This document shows positions 10,401 through 22,321 of a DNA stretch of 64,000 nt, in pieces. The stretch comes from Anastrepha obliqua. Lineage: Eukaryota > Arthropoda > Insecta > Diptera > Tephritidae. Each line of letters starts with the position of its first letter. Position 1 is the first letter of the stretch. The DNA lies in assembly GCF_027943255.1 (NCBI RefSeq), contig NC_072893.1, forward strand, positions 94,619,784-94,683,783. The letters are read 5' to 3'. The notes under the pieces are model-generated. The model saw only the letters and a program-made list of their open reading frames with translations, did not search any database and had not been told where the DNA came from. Position numbers and translations under genes: made by a program.

Positions 10401-12356
10401 ACTTCTCTTGGTAGTCTTTCATTACACACCCGAAACTTTATGTGATCTAACGTCCTTTCTCTTGTCAGATTGAGTAAAAAAATTTTTCTTCTCATTTTAT
10501 CATCACTATCTGAACACATTTGATACAAAACAAAGCTATTAGTACCAATAATATCTATTAGTCTTTAGAAAACTGCCATGGGCCAACGACGAGTTTTATG
10601 GCTGCTTGAATATATCGAACATTTTTTGTCAACTTCGTAGACTCCTCCTATGGTATGGTTGTAATCTGCTATCATAACTGGTTTTTTCGTGTCATTTCTT
10701 TCCATTTCTTGATCGTAATGAGAAGAAGAAATCAGCAGAACGGCTTTATTCTTCATGGGTACATAGGATAAAAGAGTACACTCTTTCATCAAACCATACA
10801 TGGAACTCAGCACTTCTCTATTTTTGTTCGGTAAAAAATCGGGTGGAACCTCAGCTTTATTCTTTTTCAGTGTGCCCAAGTATGTTAACCCCCCCTTTTA
10901 GGAAAATTTCTGTAAGTGGAATAGAGCTAAACCAATTATCCGCGATGATGTTTCGATTTGAGTTTTCGACAACTTTTGCCAGCCTCAAACCCGATTGAGT
11001 ACTCACTGCCATTTTTTTTCGTGGTCACTCAGGCCCGTGCCGTCAGAGGTTTTCCCACAATATATATATGCATTGTAAATATAGTATGTACGAGCATCGA
11101 CCAACAACATTATTTTAATGCCACACTTAGCAGGTTTCTGAGGCATGTAAATTATAAACTTGCAGCGACCTTTAAATGGCAGCAAAATTTCATCGATGCA
11201 GAGGTATGGTCCGGGAATGTATTGATATTGACTGTTTGAGATGAATTTGTTCAAGATATCTGATATTGGAGCAAGTGGATCTCGTTTTAGACGTTTCATT
11301 TTGGTACTTGAATCGCCAAATATGTGGCAGTTCATTAAACAAGAAAAACGAAAATTGGACATCACGCAGCGGAATATTTCATGGCCAGTACCATCAGTAG
11401 CGAATATGGCTCGAAGGTCCGCATCATTGCATTTGAAAACTGAAGTGAAGTACAATAATCCAATGAACGCTCTTATTTCAGTTACATCTGCACCTATAAG
11501 CTCAACTTTTGCACTAGTTTTGAGCTGTATGCTGTAGCTACTGAGCTTTTCATTTGTAAATTGGACCAGATATTCCAACATAGACCTGTCAAAAAGTTTG
11601 CACCAAAGCTCCAAATATCCATCAAAGTTAAACGTGTTTACACGGCGTGGTATCCTGATTATATTATGGGCTGCGGTTCTAGATGTTCTGGTTCGCTCTG
11701 TCTTACTCCACTTAAAAACATTCTTACCTGTGTAAAAATCGTCAAATGTTTCCTGATGCCCAGCTTCATAAGTAAGTTGTTGTTCAGCGATGGATCTGAC
11801 TTGACTTGAAACAATAAGTTCTTCATCTGCTTCATCATTTGAAACTTCATCGTTTTCTAAAAGTTCAATTTCTGGCTGAATATTAGGGTCAATGCCTTCG
11901 TCATCAAAATCGCTGAACTCATGCTCGGTTTCTTCCTCCAACCACTGTTGTATCTGCTCTCCACGGCTTTTAAAAGTTCAAGATGATGTTCTCATGGGAA
12001 AGTGTATCCTCTGATTTGTATTTAACTGCTCCATCAAAGCAAAACTAAAAAATATAATGTAATGAAACAATTTCATTGATACGTTGTTTAGGAGACACTA
12101 CGAAAATATAACAAATATACTGAGGCGATTGTTTCTCAGACACCTACGTCAATACTGATGTGGTTGACTTGTAGACACTTTTTCACTCACACCGACGAAT
12201 GTGCTCACTACAACTGCCTTTTATAACCTAACGTACTCATGAGAACGTAATAAGAAGTTACCAAAAATTTGAGAGTATCTGCTTATAAAAGAACGGAGCA
12301 AAATAGTGTTTTGTAGTATTTGGTGTATGTTATACTACTACGCCAGTTGCAAAGGG
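10401..12356 (-). mobile_element. piggyBac-family transposon, 3' end lost
   Basis: Minus-strand element. Its 5' end is CCCTTTGCAACTGGCG (complement of 12341-12356), flanked by TTAA at 12357-12360, the piggyBac target site. The transposase lies at about 10404-11941. The 3' end stops at the fold-back element boundary (10400), and no second terminal repeat was found left of 9915. About 400 bp between the start codon and the terminal repeat hold the 5' leader. Confidence 0.88.
10404..11941 (-). pseudogene. piggyBac transposase, frameshifted
   Basis: It starts at the ATG at 11941 with an acidic N-terminus (MEEETEHEFSDFDDEG), then the DDE_Tnp_1_7 core: YLCIDEILLPFKGR (first Asp), IIADNWFSSIP (second Asp), VMIADYNHTIGGVYEVDK (third Asp). 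The first frame ends at 11003, just after a run of eight A. Homology resumes in another frame up to a run of seven G near 10890, then changes again; an in-frame TAA follows WPMAVF at 10565. Homology then continues to about 10404. The Cys-rich C-terminus is lost. Both frameshifts sit in homopolymers, so sequencing error is possible for them. Confidence 0.9.
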
Positions 12357-12360
12357 TTAA

Positions 12361-12903
12361 AAAGAGATTTTTGTCATTTTTGTTTTTTGAATCCAGTTTT
12401 GTTATACAGCTTTCGAGGCAAAAAAATAAATCTCGTTAAATTCTTTAGTACCACTACAACCAAGGTGAAGAGTGGAATATGGACAAGATCTAAAACAGTA
12501 TCGAATGCAATGGCAAAACGGTAAATCCAACCACTCTATTCTGAAGGTATACACGTCGAAGATAATGCACGCTCTGACAAGTCAATGATTGAAAGCGCCG
12601 TCATGGAAATCGTACTGCAACTACGGCACGTAGAGTCTTATTACGTCCAAAAACTTAAAAATAGTCCAAAAACTGTTCAAGATCATTTGCATACGAATAA
12701 TTCTAACTCTGTTAACTCTATCATCAAAAAATGTTCAAGAAACGTCTACTTATGCCTAAGATTTATTGGGTGTTCTTTAAGAGCTTAAAAACTTAAAATG
12801 ATACAAAAAAAAGAAATATTGTGGGAACGAACATTTGTTATTATGTTTAATGTGTTAGATAATTTCAATCAAAAATCGACAACACGAAAAGGAATTACAT
12901 ATA
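12361..12903 (+). other. Unassigned stretch between piggyBac and mariner
   Basis: 12440-12800 has a weakly protein-like, frame-switching plus-strand stretch (KTVQDHLHTNNSN near 12680) and ends with ATTGGGTGTTCTTTAAGAG, which looks like a transposon end. I cannot name a family. Confidence 0.3.
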
Positions 12904-14155
12904 CCTGTGGGCAAAAAGTAAGGTGAATTTATTTTTGAAACTTCGCGGGATTAAAATTTCGCTCTAGTTATTTTTTTCATGAGTTGGCAGCACTGTTAAT
13001 AACATCTGAGCCAACTTTCATTTGAATGTCATTATCAGTAATATATTTACGCTTGTGTTTACCAAACGACCAAGAGTGCATTTTTCGATTTTTACTATGT
13101 CTGATTTGATTGAGCAGAGAAGTGCCATCAAATTTTGTTTGCGGAATGAAATTTCGGCTGCGGAAACGTTTAGCATGTTGCAGAAGGCATTTGGTGATTC
13201 GACCATGTGGCAGAAAAATATTTATAAGTAGTGCAAAGACTTCAAAGAGGGGAGAGAACATGTTGATGACTTGGAGCGCTCCGGACGTCACACGTCAATA
13301 AAGTGAAGGAGTTAGTGCTCAAAAGTCGTCGGTTGACTGTTAAAGACCTTACTGATATGATCGGAATATCAGAAGGATCTGTGAAAACCATTTTGAAAGA
13401 CCATTTGGGCCTACGAAAAGTCAAATCTCGTTTGGTACCGAAAACTCTCAATTTCTTGGAAAAAAGTCGTCGCCTTGATGTGTGTGAAACAATGCTTTCA
13501 GACTATCAGGACAAGCTCGAATGCATCATTACGGGAGATGAGACTTGGATTTATGCTTACGACCCTGAAACAACCGACCAATCAAGCGAATATCGAGCTA
13601 AAGGCTAGGCCAGACCGAAAAGAGCACGTCGAAGTCGTTCAAAAATAAAGGTCATGATGACTTTTTTTTCGATTTTCGTGGTGTGGTGCCCTATTGCCCT
13701 ATGAATTCCTTCCACCTGGCCAAACTGTTAATAAGGAATATTATTTGAGCGTTATGCGTCGTTTACGTAAAGCAATTCGTTTAAAAATACCAGAATTATG
13801 GGCCAACAACTCTTGGCTTTTGCATCACGATAATGCACCATCTCACACTGCACTCGCTCTTCGTGACCATTTCGCCAAAAATTCCACGCATATCGTTCCG
13901 CAACCACCGTATTCGCCTGATTTGGCTCCGTGTGACTTCTGGCTATTCCCAAAACTCAAGAGACCACTCCGGGGAACGCGTTTCGAGTCGATTGAGGAGA
14001 TAAAAGCTGAATCGAAGAAGGTGCTGATGGCTATACCGGAAATGGACTATTTGGCATGTTTCGGGGATTAGAAAAATCGTTGGCATAAGTGTATTTCATC
14101 GAGATATAAGATTTTTCATTTTACAACCAAATTCACCTTACTTTATGCCCCGATG
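12904..14155 (+). mobile_element. DD34D mariner, family A copy 1
   Basis: The terminal inverted repeats share GGCAAAAAGTAAGGTGAATTT on the left and its near complement (AAATTCACCTTACTTTATGCC) on the right. TA flanks both ends (12902-12903 and 14156-14157). Length 1252 bp, normal for a mariner. It carries one decayed transposase and belongs to the same family as 62541-63895. Confidence 0.9.
13097..14130 (+). pseudogene. mariner transposase (DD34D), family A, broken
   Basis: The ATG at 13097 opens MSDLIEQRSAIKFCLRNEIS, the first helix-turn-helix. A TAG interrupts near 13229, and a small deletion breaks the frame at about 13292. The long part from 13303 carries the second HTH (LTVKDLTDMIGISEGSVKTI), IITGDETWIYAYDPET (first Asp), a stop after EYRAKG, a frameshift near 13690, then LHHDNAPSHTAL (second Asp) and PYSPDLAPCDFWLFPKLK (third Asp, 34 residues later), and a stop before the C-terminal KNRWHKCISS. 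All three catalytic Asp remain, but several breaks make it dead. Confidence 0.9.
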
Positions 14156-14269
14156 TATGAGTTTGTTATCCCCGCAAAGCTAATACGGCCATGAAAAATC
14201 ACGTTGCTCACTACTTGCTAAGGCACATTTTTTATAAGAGCGTATGCCAATGATACTGACATCATTATA

Positions 14270-14500
14270 AAGATCCAGGGGGTTTGTTGGCTGGGTCATG
14301 TCCTCCGAATAGAAACAAACGCTCCGCCTCTGAAAATATTCGATGCGGTACCAACTGATAGGAGGCCTCCTCTACGTCGGAAAGATCAGGTGGAAAAAGA
14401 CTTGGCTTCACTTGGTGTGTCCAACTGGCACCGGTAAGCATCCTTTTTTAAATCGGGCAAAATCGCGTAAGCGGTTATCGCGCCAATCCAGAAGAAAGTG
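14270..14500 (+). pseudogene. RTE-like LINE 3' tail
   Basis: The plus strand reads WLGHVLRIETNAPPLKIFDAV followed, across a frameshift, by RRPPLRRKDQVEKDLASLG, then the conserved non-coding end with CGCGTAAGCGGTTATCGCGCC and AGAAGAAA. The same tail closes the RTE copies at 61160-61825 and 57948-58100. It is a short 5'-truncated insertion of the last ~230 bp. Confidence 0.75.
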
Positions 14501-14850
14501 GATTTTGATTTTGGTTGCACCGCAAGATGTATATATTTTTTTAGCTGTGTGATAACTATCGATATCTATTCCTATGGTATGCCAGCTGAGAATGGCTGTT
14601 GATATTTCTGTTCAGTAAGGTTTGGCAAGTCATGATAAAATCAAAATCCACAGCTACAAGAAATTTTATAATCGTTACACACGTAATTTTTTATTATCTT
14701 TCCTTTGAGTCTTTCCCCGGACCTTTTTGATCGAGATTATCAGGATATCTAAAACATAACGGCTGCAAACGAATTATGTTTTATTAGTTTCGCCACTGAA
14801 ATCTAAAAATGCGGATCTGCTGGAAAAATTACTAATGAATTTGAATAATA

Positions 14851-15480
14851 CATTCTATCAAAAAAATATCGGGAAATATTCACTGAAAAAGCGTTCGTTA
14901 CACATATGCTACATTTTTTTTTTGCTGGAATGTTGGTATAACCGTCCTCTATAGTGTCGCAGAGTTTGAGCGTGAGCTGTCCATTAGCTTGTTTTTAGCA
15001 TTTAGTTATATCAGTCAACCGCGAGTGTTCTCTGCGATTTTCACTAGGGATAGAAATATCAAACAAAGAATTTGTCTTAAATTTTGTGTTTTGAACGGGA
15101 TTTTATGTGCCAAATCGTTGAAAATGTTGCAGAAAGCCTATGGCGGGTGTGCTTTCAACGGATGAAAACGTCGACAAAGTGAAGGAAATGGTGCTGGAAA
15201 ACCATCATTTAAGTTTGAGGGAGGTAGCTCGTGACCTTAGCGTGTCTCACGAATCAATTCGCAACATTTAGTGGCCATTAAGGAGAATTCGTTGAAGGTG
15301 CTGAAGAAGATCTCTTCCAACGCGTTTAAAAGGTGCCTTGATAACTGGACTAATCACTGGCATATGTGTATTGCTTCGAATGGAGCCTCTTTTGAAGGCG
15401 ACAAAATAAATTTTGATGATTAAACAATTATTTTGCGTTTTATTGAGCAATTCACGGAATTTTTTTTGACAGAATTTGTT
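14851..15480 (+). mobile_element. mariner family B, internally deleted copy
   Basis: The ends are imperfect inverted repeats: CATTCTATCAAAAAAATATC on the left and the complement of TTTTTTTTGACAGAATTTGTT on the right, next to TA. Inside, the plus strand keeps the transposase N-terminus (NIKQRICLKFCVLNG, about 15055-15110, then LKMLQKAYGG), the second HTH (LSLREVARDLSVSHESIRNI, about 15210-15270), and jumps to the C-terminus (CLDNWTNHWHMCIASNGA, ending at 15423). The whole catalytic core is deleted. The same family occurs at 22322-22673. Confidence 0.8.
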
Positions 15481-15960
15481 ATAGGCAAAAATGCCTATGA
15501 AAGGTGGAATAAGAAAATGGATTGTAGATGATATCAAAAACGTATCCTGATACTTAATATTTTTGAGGGGAGGTTCCTGTGCCTTAGCATATTTTTTAAT
15601 ATCTCTAAATTTGGTATTCCAAAGTCTTTTGCAGATGTGTAAATAAGTCAAATGCTTGCAGAGTGTTGCGGACTAGATTTAGTCCGAATCGCGTAAAATT
15701 TTTCATTACTGTAGGAACCTGTATCGTACTATGGTTCTCTGCCTTAGATGTGCCCAACATCAAATTCCGAGGTGGTGTGACTTCATATTCCAAAATTATA
15801 GATTATTAAAAATTATGCATAAATTGTACATAAAAACTCGACCTATTATTCAAGGTGAAACCAACAACACACACAAAATGTTCATTGAAAATGGTTGGGC
15901 GGCTTCGGAGATTATAGTGCATACGAATGTAGTGACACGTAATTTTTTATAGCAACTTCT
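15481..15960 (-). other. Unrecognised, weakly coding-like stretch
   Basis: The minus strand near 15800-15600 reads EVTPPRNLMLGTSKAENHST and later FTRFGLNLVRNTLQAFDLF, then hits stops. It is more protein-like than its surroundings but I cannot assign it. It may be the decayed C-terminus of a retroelement. Confidence 0.25.
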
Positions 15961-15969
15961 AAAGGGTAG

Positions 15970-16766
15970 TTAAGTTTTAAGGGCCGGTGTTGATTTTGAA
16001 CAAAATATAATTTTTTTAGGAAATTATTGTCATTTCTCTTTATTATGATAATACTGGTATGGCTCAATTACGTATGGAACATGGCCTCGGCGGCGCACCT
16101 GCCAAATTATCTCACCCTTTAGCTATTGAATTATTGCTGGCTTATCGACGTACACCTTTTCTTTCAAATAACCCCAAAGAAAGAATGCCCACGGTGTCAA
16201 ATCACATGATCTTAGCGGCCAATTGACATCGCCGCGACGTGGGATTATTCGGCCATCAAATTTTTTGCGCAAAAGAGCCATTGTTTCGTTAGCTGTGTGA
16301 CAAGTGGCACCTTCTCGTTGAAACCACGTATCGTCCACATCCATATCTTCCAATTCGGGCCATACAAAGTTCGTTATCATCTCTCGATAGCGAACACTAT
16401 TCACAGTAAGTGCCTGACCGGCCTCATTTTGGAAAAAATACGCCCCAATGATGCCGCCGGCCCATAAACCGCACCAAACAGTCACTCTTTGTGGGTGCAT
16501 TGGTTTTTCGGTAATCACTCTTGGATTATCATTCGCCCAAATGCAGCAGTTCTGCTTATTGACGAATCCACTGAGGTGAAAATGTGCCTCATCACTGAAG
16601 ATGATTTTCTTCACGAAGTGCGCGATATGCATTTTGATTTGAACGCCCGTTTTCATAATAAGCCTGAATAACTTTAACACGTTGCTTGATTGTGTGTGAC
16701 GATAACCTACAAATAGCAAGCCAAGTCTCATGGACGAACTATTAGAGAGACGGTCACATGTAAAAT
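15970..16766 (-). pseudogene. DD41D (rosa-like) mariner transposase, internally deleted
   Basis: The minus strand begins near 16720 with the N-terminal HTH (QRVKVIQAYYENGRSNQNAY). A deletion and frame change then join it to IIFSDEAHFHLSGFVNKQN (first catalytic Asp), TVWCGLWAGGIIGAYFFQNE, FQREGATCHTANETMALL and SCDLTPWAFFLWGYLKEKV. In intact members the second catalytic block reads QDGATCH and the third LTPLDFFLWG; here both catalytic Asp are replaced (Glu and Ala). The frame ends at 16123, and a scrap of the C-terminus (RRRGHVPYVI) follows. A fold-back element sits immediately beyond 16766. Confidence 0.85.
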
Positions 16767-16774
16767 ATGTACAG

Positions 16775-17154
16775 TAGGCCGGGTCGATTTGTGGGGAGGC
16801 AAAAAAATCGCCCATTGCTCTGTGAAAATCATATTCTAGGGATCAAAATAAGAAACTTTGCCGAAGGAACCATACCTGTAAAACGAATTCTGATGTCCCC
16901 CAATTTGGGTCGAACTTTTAGTGTCTTTTGTGGGGAGGCAAAAAAATTGCACATTGCTCTGTGAAAATCATATTCTAGCGATCAAAATAAGAAACTTTAC
17001 CGAAGGAACCATACCTCTAAAACGAATTCTGATGTCACCCAATTTGGGTCGAACTTTTTAGTTTCTTTTCTCATGTAAAGGCCAAAAATTGTGATGTTTT
17101 GAAATGATTGTATGTGGAACCCCCCAGGGGGTTTGTACCGGGTATACCGCCCTA
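16775..17154. mobile_element. hAT-like fold-back element, copy 2
   Basis: The left end is TAGGCCGGGTCGATTTGTGG at 16775 and the right end CCGCCCTA at 17154. Flanking 8-bp duplications are ATGTACAG (16767-16774) and ATGTACAA (17155-17162), seven of eight identical. The left arm has two units of a 139-bp tandem (GTGGGGAGGC at about 16791 and 16930). Most of the right arm and core are deleted; homology to the core ends near 17130. Confidence 0.85.
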
Positions 17155-17162
17155 ATGTACAA

Positions 17163-17600
17163 ACAGGTATACCCGGACCAACTTCTCTCATCATTCTCAA
17201 CATATTTGTGTGCATAAGTCTATATCTATCTAGATTATGTTAGGCCGCTACAAACAACAGTTTTGTTCGTCATAAATTATAAACCCTTGTGCACTGGTGC
17301 GCAAATCTCTGAAGTATACAAAACATACGCATTCGAAAAAAGGCGGACGCCAAAAAGAACCAAAATTTGACTGGCTTCTCTTTACAGCCTAACGTGCCAG
17401 CTTCTATACATATTTATTCTTACTTTTAGCCCTTCTCGGTGTAGCTGTCACTGTGCACAAAAACAAAGGAAATTTCCGCTTTTCATGTCGACATGACAGA
17501 AACAAGTGTTTATGGTTAGAACGCCAAAAGCCGTTGAGCCTTCATAAGCAGCACTCGTGGCAGCGCTTCATCTTCTTCAACTACTTGAACACTTTTTTAG
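17163..17600. other. Unassigned stretch
   Basis: No motif or repeat recognised. The last 25 bases are pyrimidine-rich and end TTTTTTAG before the candidate exon at 17601. Confidence 0.5.
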
Positions 17601-17726
17601 GGAGACGAAGTAGAAGTTGAAAGCGGCTTGCCGAACCAAACGTCAAGCAGCACCACCAACAACAGCAACAACTCAAACGCCTCGTCGTTAACGCGTGCAA
17701 CTGTCAAGCTGCCTAGAAAAGTTTAG
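17601..17726 (+). CDS. Candidate host exon, Ser/Thr/Asn-rich
   Basis: After a pyrimidine-rich tract ending TTTTTTAG (17593-17600) an open frame reads DEVEVESGLPNQTSSSTT, NNSNNSNASS, then RATVKLPRKV and a TAG at 17724. Runs of Ser, Thr and Asn encoded by AAC/AGC/ACC are common in fly regulatory proteins. No upstream partner exon was identified, and no transposon homology explains it. It could equally be repeat-rich untranslated sequence. Confidence 0.2.
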   Translation, partial: GDEVEVESGLPNQTSSSTTNNSNNSNASSLTRATVKLPRKV

Positions 17727-18590
17727 AGTTTTTGAGCATTTCGAACGCGTCCAACACAAAAGTCTACTTTTACAACTGCAATTCCTTTCTTTCCGTTTGT
17801 CGGTATGTGCATCTGTAAAAGTATTGTTGTTCACGCTGTTGTTCGTTTGCTTGGTTGCGGTGCAGTACTGCAACATTAAAAGTTGTGGCAAAATCGGAAA
17901 TGATTGCAAGTGAATTTGAAAGCTTAAAATGCAACTAGTTTTTGAATAGAAAGTGCGCCCAAATGAGTGTTGGCAGAGTGCCGCTAATGAGTGGCAAAAT
18001 AGTTGCTATAACAACAACACAACAACTCCACTACAAATTTGCATAGTTAACCAAGGAAACGTTATAAATTTTATACTTACTTTTATTACATGGTATGTGA
18101 ACCTTTTAAAGGCCTTTGCAGAATTAGCATTTCATTTAGAAGTTCTAAGTTTATTTATTAATAATAGTTAAGTGAGAGTTTGGTTTTGTATTTTGCCACA
18201 AAGTTCATAGTTACACCCTCCTTCCTTTGCCCGAAAAACTTTTGGAACGATATTTGCATTCTTCAGGTACCAGGCTGTGTGTGGTGCCCAGCTGTAGCCC
18301 AGAACTAGTGCGTAATTTTCTTAATGAATCATTCTTTTATATAAGGCATTGCAAAGAATTCAACTCCAAAAGAATTCAACTACAAAATATCACCACTTCA
18401 CTTTAATTAACTTACTAAGACTCAAATGCACATTACTCTCTGATTGCACATTAACGCAGTGTAAAAAACTTTAGGGACTTATTAGCAAGTTTTCACAAAT
18501 ATTTGTCTCATTTTATTTTTTTTCTTAAGAATATATAATTTGTTCTCTTACAAAACTATATAAATGTAAGTTTCAAAATCTGCAGTCTTC
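17727..18590. other. Unassigned stretch
   Basis: Contains AAC/CAA-rich runs (about 17990-18030) and AT-rich DNA. No confident gene or element. Confidence 0.5.
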
Positions 18591-21180
18591 ATGAAGGGGG
18601 GGAGGGAAAACCCTGGACCGCCACCGTGCTGTGAGAATGCCGGGTGGCACTACGGCTCTTTAAAGCGATTGTATACGCCGACAAGCGGTCAGCCATAATG
18701 TACGCGGCAGCAGTAGCTTTGGTGGAAGAGGTCTGGAAGGGAACTAAGCTCCAAGCTGGGGACAAAAAGGACCTGCCTCCACGTCCGCGTGGCAGGGTCT
18801 GGCTCCCCTCTGAACCCTCCGATCCAAAAAAAATGGAGGAAATCCTCCACTATTGCAATCCACGCAAAACTGGAAGATGGTTATGGTGGAGATGTCCGAG
18901 AGAGCTTTCCAGAGGGGAGTCCTAAAGGTCTATCAAACCGACCCAGGAGGGGATGTCCCTGCAGTTCCGGATGTGCTGGGAGGGGATAGGCCCACGGTAG
19001 AGGAAGCTCCCGTGGACGAGAAATCCACGTTATGTCGAATGGAGGTAGTGCTGACGACGCCCGATCTCAAGCGCGATCTGTCTTCATTATCGGAAAACAA
19101 TTCGACAGGGTGGAGCAGTAGAGCCTTCTCGCCTCGGATACTGAGGACGCTGACCTCAGGATGTTGGAAAAGCCTATCGAGGATGAAGATTCCTCAGATA
19201 AATCTTCAGCACTCTAAGGCAGCATTCGTCAATTTACTACTCCATCTTGAGCAAGAGGTGAGTCACTTTTTGATTTTGTTCTAAGCGAAGACTTGGTTTA
19301 TTGTAATTGGGTTAAGGACCCCACTTTCGTTAGCCCGGCTAGGGAGGCGATGCTTGACCTCATCCTAGCCTCTTCTTCTCTGATGTATCGAGTATCAGCG
19401 TGGAGGGTACTTAACGCTCACTACTTTTCCGATCTGAGTTTTGTCTAAATGAAACCAAACCTCCTAGATCCTCCCACAGATACCTTAGGAGCACGGACTG
19501 GGACTTATACTACAGAAATCTGTAGAACCTTCTTTCGGAAGCAGCGTCAGGAAATGTAGATTTGTCGGCAGAATCGATAGATGAACTGGTGGACACACTC
19601 ACCTCTGCGTATAATAGGGCCCTCGAGGGTGCTAGCAGGTGGACAGTGAAGATCAACTGTTTTAGACAAACCGACGACAGTACAGACCCTTGAGTCAAAC
19701 ACTCACAACAGTACCAAACTGAAGACAAGACAGTAGTTTGTGAGTAGCAGACTATTGCACATTTTCCGATGTTTCACTTCCTCCACAGTGGCCTGAAAAG
19801 GCAGTGGGAGGAGTGAATACTATCGATGGCGTAAAGTCTCCAAATACCAACAGGAGCGGAAAATGCACGCAGGAAACTATTGTCTAGTGTCTATTGCCAT
19901 AAACGCGGCTCCACCTTGAAGATATATTAAGATATGGTTCCAGGGTGGAAATCAGCCGAGGAGGAGGAATGTTATAGTGTTAGTGGATGTGACGGCACCT
20001 TTGATGATGTTTCTTTTTCTTCTCCAGGAGTTCCACACCAATGGGGTACCTTAGGGATGGAACAGGGTGCTGGACTATGAGCAGGGAGGAGTCGCTCAAG
20101 CTCCTTCTCGACGCTCATTTTCCGGCAAACCCAAAATCGAGAGAAGAGGCAGTACGGTTATTGGCTACGCGGATGGCGTGGCACTTATTGTCAGAGGAAA
20201 GTTTTTAGATATTCCGATGGAACTGATGCAGGGTTATCTGAATCTAGTTGTGAAATGGACCGCAAATTCCGGTCTTTCGAAAAATCCTCTAAAGACGGAG
20301 CTCGTCTTACTTAGCAGGAAATATAAAACTACCTAGATTCGTTCTCCCCTCAACAACAGGCACCTCGTTGGTGCTCTCTGACAAGGTGAAGTACCTGGGA
20401 CTTGTCCTTGACAAAGGCTTAACGTGAAAGTCCGACATTGAGGAGAGAATTAGGGCCTTTCGCCTAAAGTTACTTTTTGGCTTTATAACATAATTATAAA
20501 GCCAATTTTGGTGTACGGAGTCCTTGTCTAGTGGAACGCGCTGTAAAGGATGGCATCAGTTAAGAAGCTGGAGAGGGTTCAAAGGTCTGCCCTCATTGAA
20601 ACTAGTGGGGCGCTTTAGACTGCACCTTCTCTAGCACTCTACGCTATGATAGATGTGGCACCCGTGAACATTGCAAGAAAAACTGCTGTTGCACGCACTG
20701 TAATCAGATTGAGGTGTTCGAGCCATAAGCCAGACTTAAGCTACGGACACTCTAGCAGTCTTAACAACTTTGAGTTCATCCCCATAGTGCTGAATCATTG
20801 CACAACCTCGCTAGGTCCATTCATATTCTTTGAAGGACAACATGTTTACGGATGGCTCGAAGTTGGGCGGAAGATATGGAATTCCCCATCAAGCTCAAAT
20901 TTAGGCTACTGGACCATTGTAGCGTTTTCCAAACGGAAGAAAGTGCTCAGTGGATTCGTTGCTCGCTTCTGTAATTACCCTAAAGGAGGTAAATATCTAC
21001 TCCGACAGCCAAGCTGCAATTAGAGCCTAGGACTCGTTAGTTGTGTGTTCGAAATTAGTCGGGGAATGCCTGACTTCCCTCTCAATTGCATCGGAATACT
21101 TCCGATCACAGGGGCATAGAAAGAAACTGCTAGGCTGATGAGCTGGTTAGACAAGGAACTTTGGAAACGGTTTCGCAGGG
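18590..21180 (+). mobile_element. Collapsed LINE with ORF1, EN, RT and RNase H scraps
   Basis: A GC-richer plus-strand block in AT-rich surroundings. In order: ORF1-like sequence (about 18640-19170, SERAFQRGVLKVYQTDPGGD); endonuclease start (INLQHSKAAFVNLLLHLEQE, about 19200-19257); endonuclease end and linker (LDLILASSSLMYRVSAWRV, about 19350); RT palm reading GYADGVALIVRG (about 20160); thumb (VKYLGLVLDKGLT, about 20385); and RNase H scraps (DGSKLGG near 20858, IYSDSQAAIRA near 20995). It is about 2.6 kb where a full element would be much longer. Large internal deletions and many frameshifts are present. RNase H places it in the I/R1 side of LINEs. Confidence 0.78.
20067..20400 (+). pseudogene. 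LINE reverse transcriptase palm/thumb scrap
   Basis: The frame 20067-20336 reads TVIGYADGVALIVRGKFLDI, then WTANSGLSKNPLKTELVLL. The active-site box is YADG instead of YADD, so the second catalytic Asp is lost. A frameshift at about 20336 moves the thumb into another frame. This is the clearest coding block of the 18590-21180 element. Confidence 0.8.
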
Positions 21181-22320
21181 GTTCGCGTAAAGGTCAAAAT
21201 AAAGATTTCTATCACGTAAAATAATTTTTTTCTTAAGTAAAATGTTATTCAAAAACCAAATTGAATGATTAATTTTGCGCCAGATTGTATTGCTCAAAAG
21301 GCGTAAATATGATTCGAAATTCTGCCAACGATACCGTATTAAATGCTTTCAGTTGCTCCTTTATCAAGTACAGATATACAAGTATACTCACACAAATACA
21401 TATACCAGTACATATATGTATATGCATTATACTCGTTCAGTGCAAATTATATGGTCCATAACTTACAATTAAAACTTTTAAACTTGAATAGCATACTACG
21501 TAACGGCATTATGATATAGATTTCTTCACCAAATTGCACAATTAAATATGACATATGCTACTCAAAACCTGCAATTACGAAGAAATAAAGGGTATATAAA
21601 ATACAAGTAAATGTGTTCATTTGTAGCTCAATACGCAAACCAGAATGTACACATTGCAGATATTTGTAAGACCTTGAATTTACAAGCGAATCCATGAAGG
21701 CGTTGTAGGAGTTCCTATTGTGTTTAGTTTGTTCGTATGAAGTTTAAGTACGTGAGCGGCATTTCAATACAAGTGAGAGTAACAGCACAAATTTAATTGC
21801 AAGCAAATTTCCTTAGACGCACAAGCGATTTCGACTAATAACACTAATCAGCTTTATTGTGAAGATAAGGGAGATTAAAGCCGGCTGTACGCACAGGAAG
21901 CCAGATATAGTATATTTTACTAACTTCCAACTATTCATACCAATAAAAGACAAATTTACACATCCAAACAGTGTTGCCAATATTTCATTTTGAAAGCGCA
22001 AGTAAGAAATAGGAAAATCGTAAAACTACAGACATTCATAGGTATATATGTAAATATATGTTACGTTGTTGATAAGCTCAAAATTTTCTTTCGCATCAAA
22101 CATTTGTTCTGCTTCAAGTGGCACTGTCCTTTATATACTCGTATACATGTGAGGGTCATACTTCGTATATTCTTTGAGGCCAGTTCAGCGGGAGAGAACC
22201 GAAGTTAGAAGTTTGGAGTATTCGGAGTAACTGTAATAGTAACTGAGTAGTTACTAAATAAAGCTGACCATTTTCTCCGAGATTCATCCCTTATGAAAAT
22301 GTGTCTAATACACCCAACTG
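21181..22320. other. Unassigned AT-rich stretch
   Basis: TA/CATA-rich simple sequence around 21360-21430; otherwise no motif. No gene supported. Confidence 0.55.
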
Positions 22321-22321
22321 A

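Noticed and set aside
10097..10445. Overlapping frames on both strands, repeated at 54609-54884 and 45197-45481
   Set aside because: They translate the palindromic fold-back element; the 'conservation' is DNA repeat identity.
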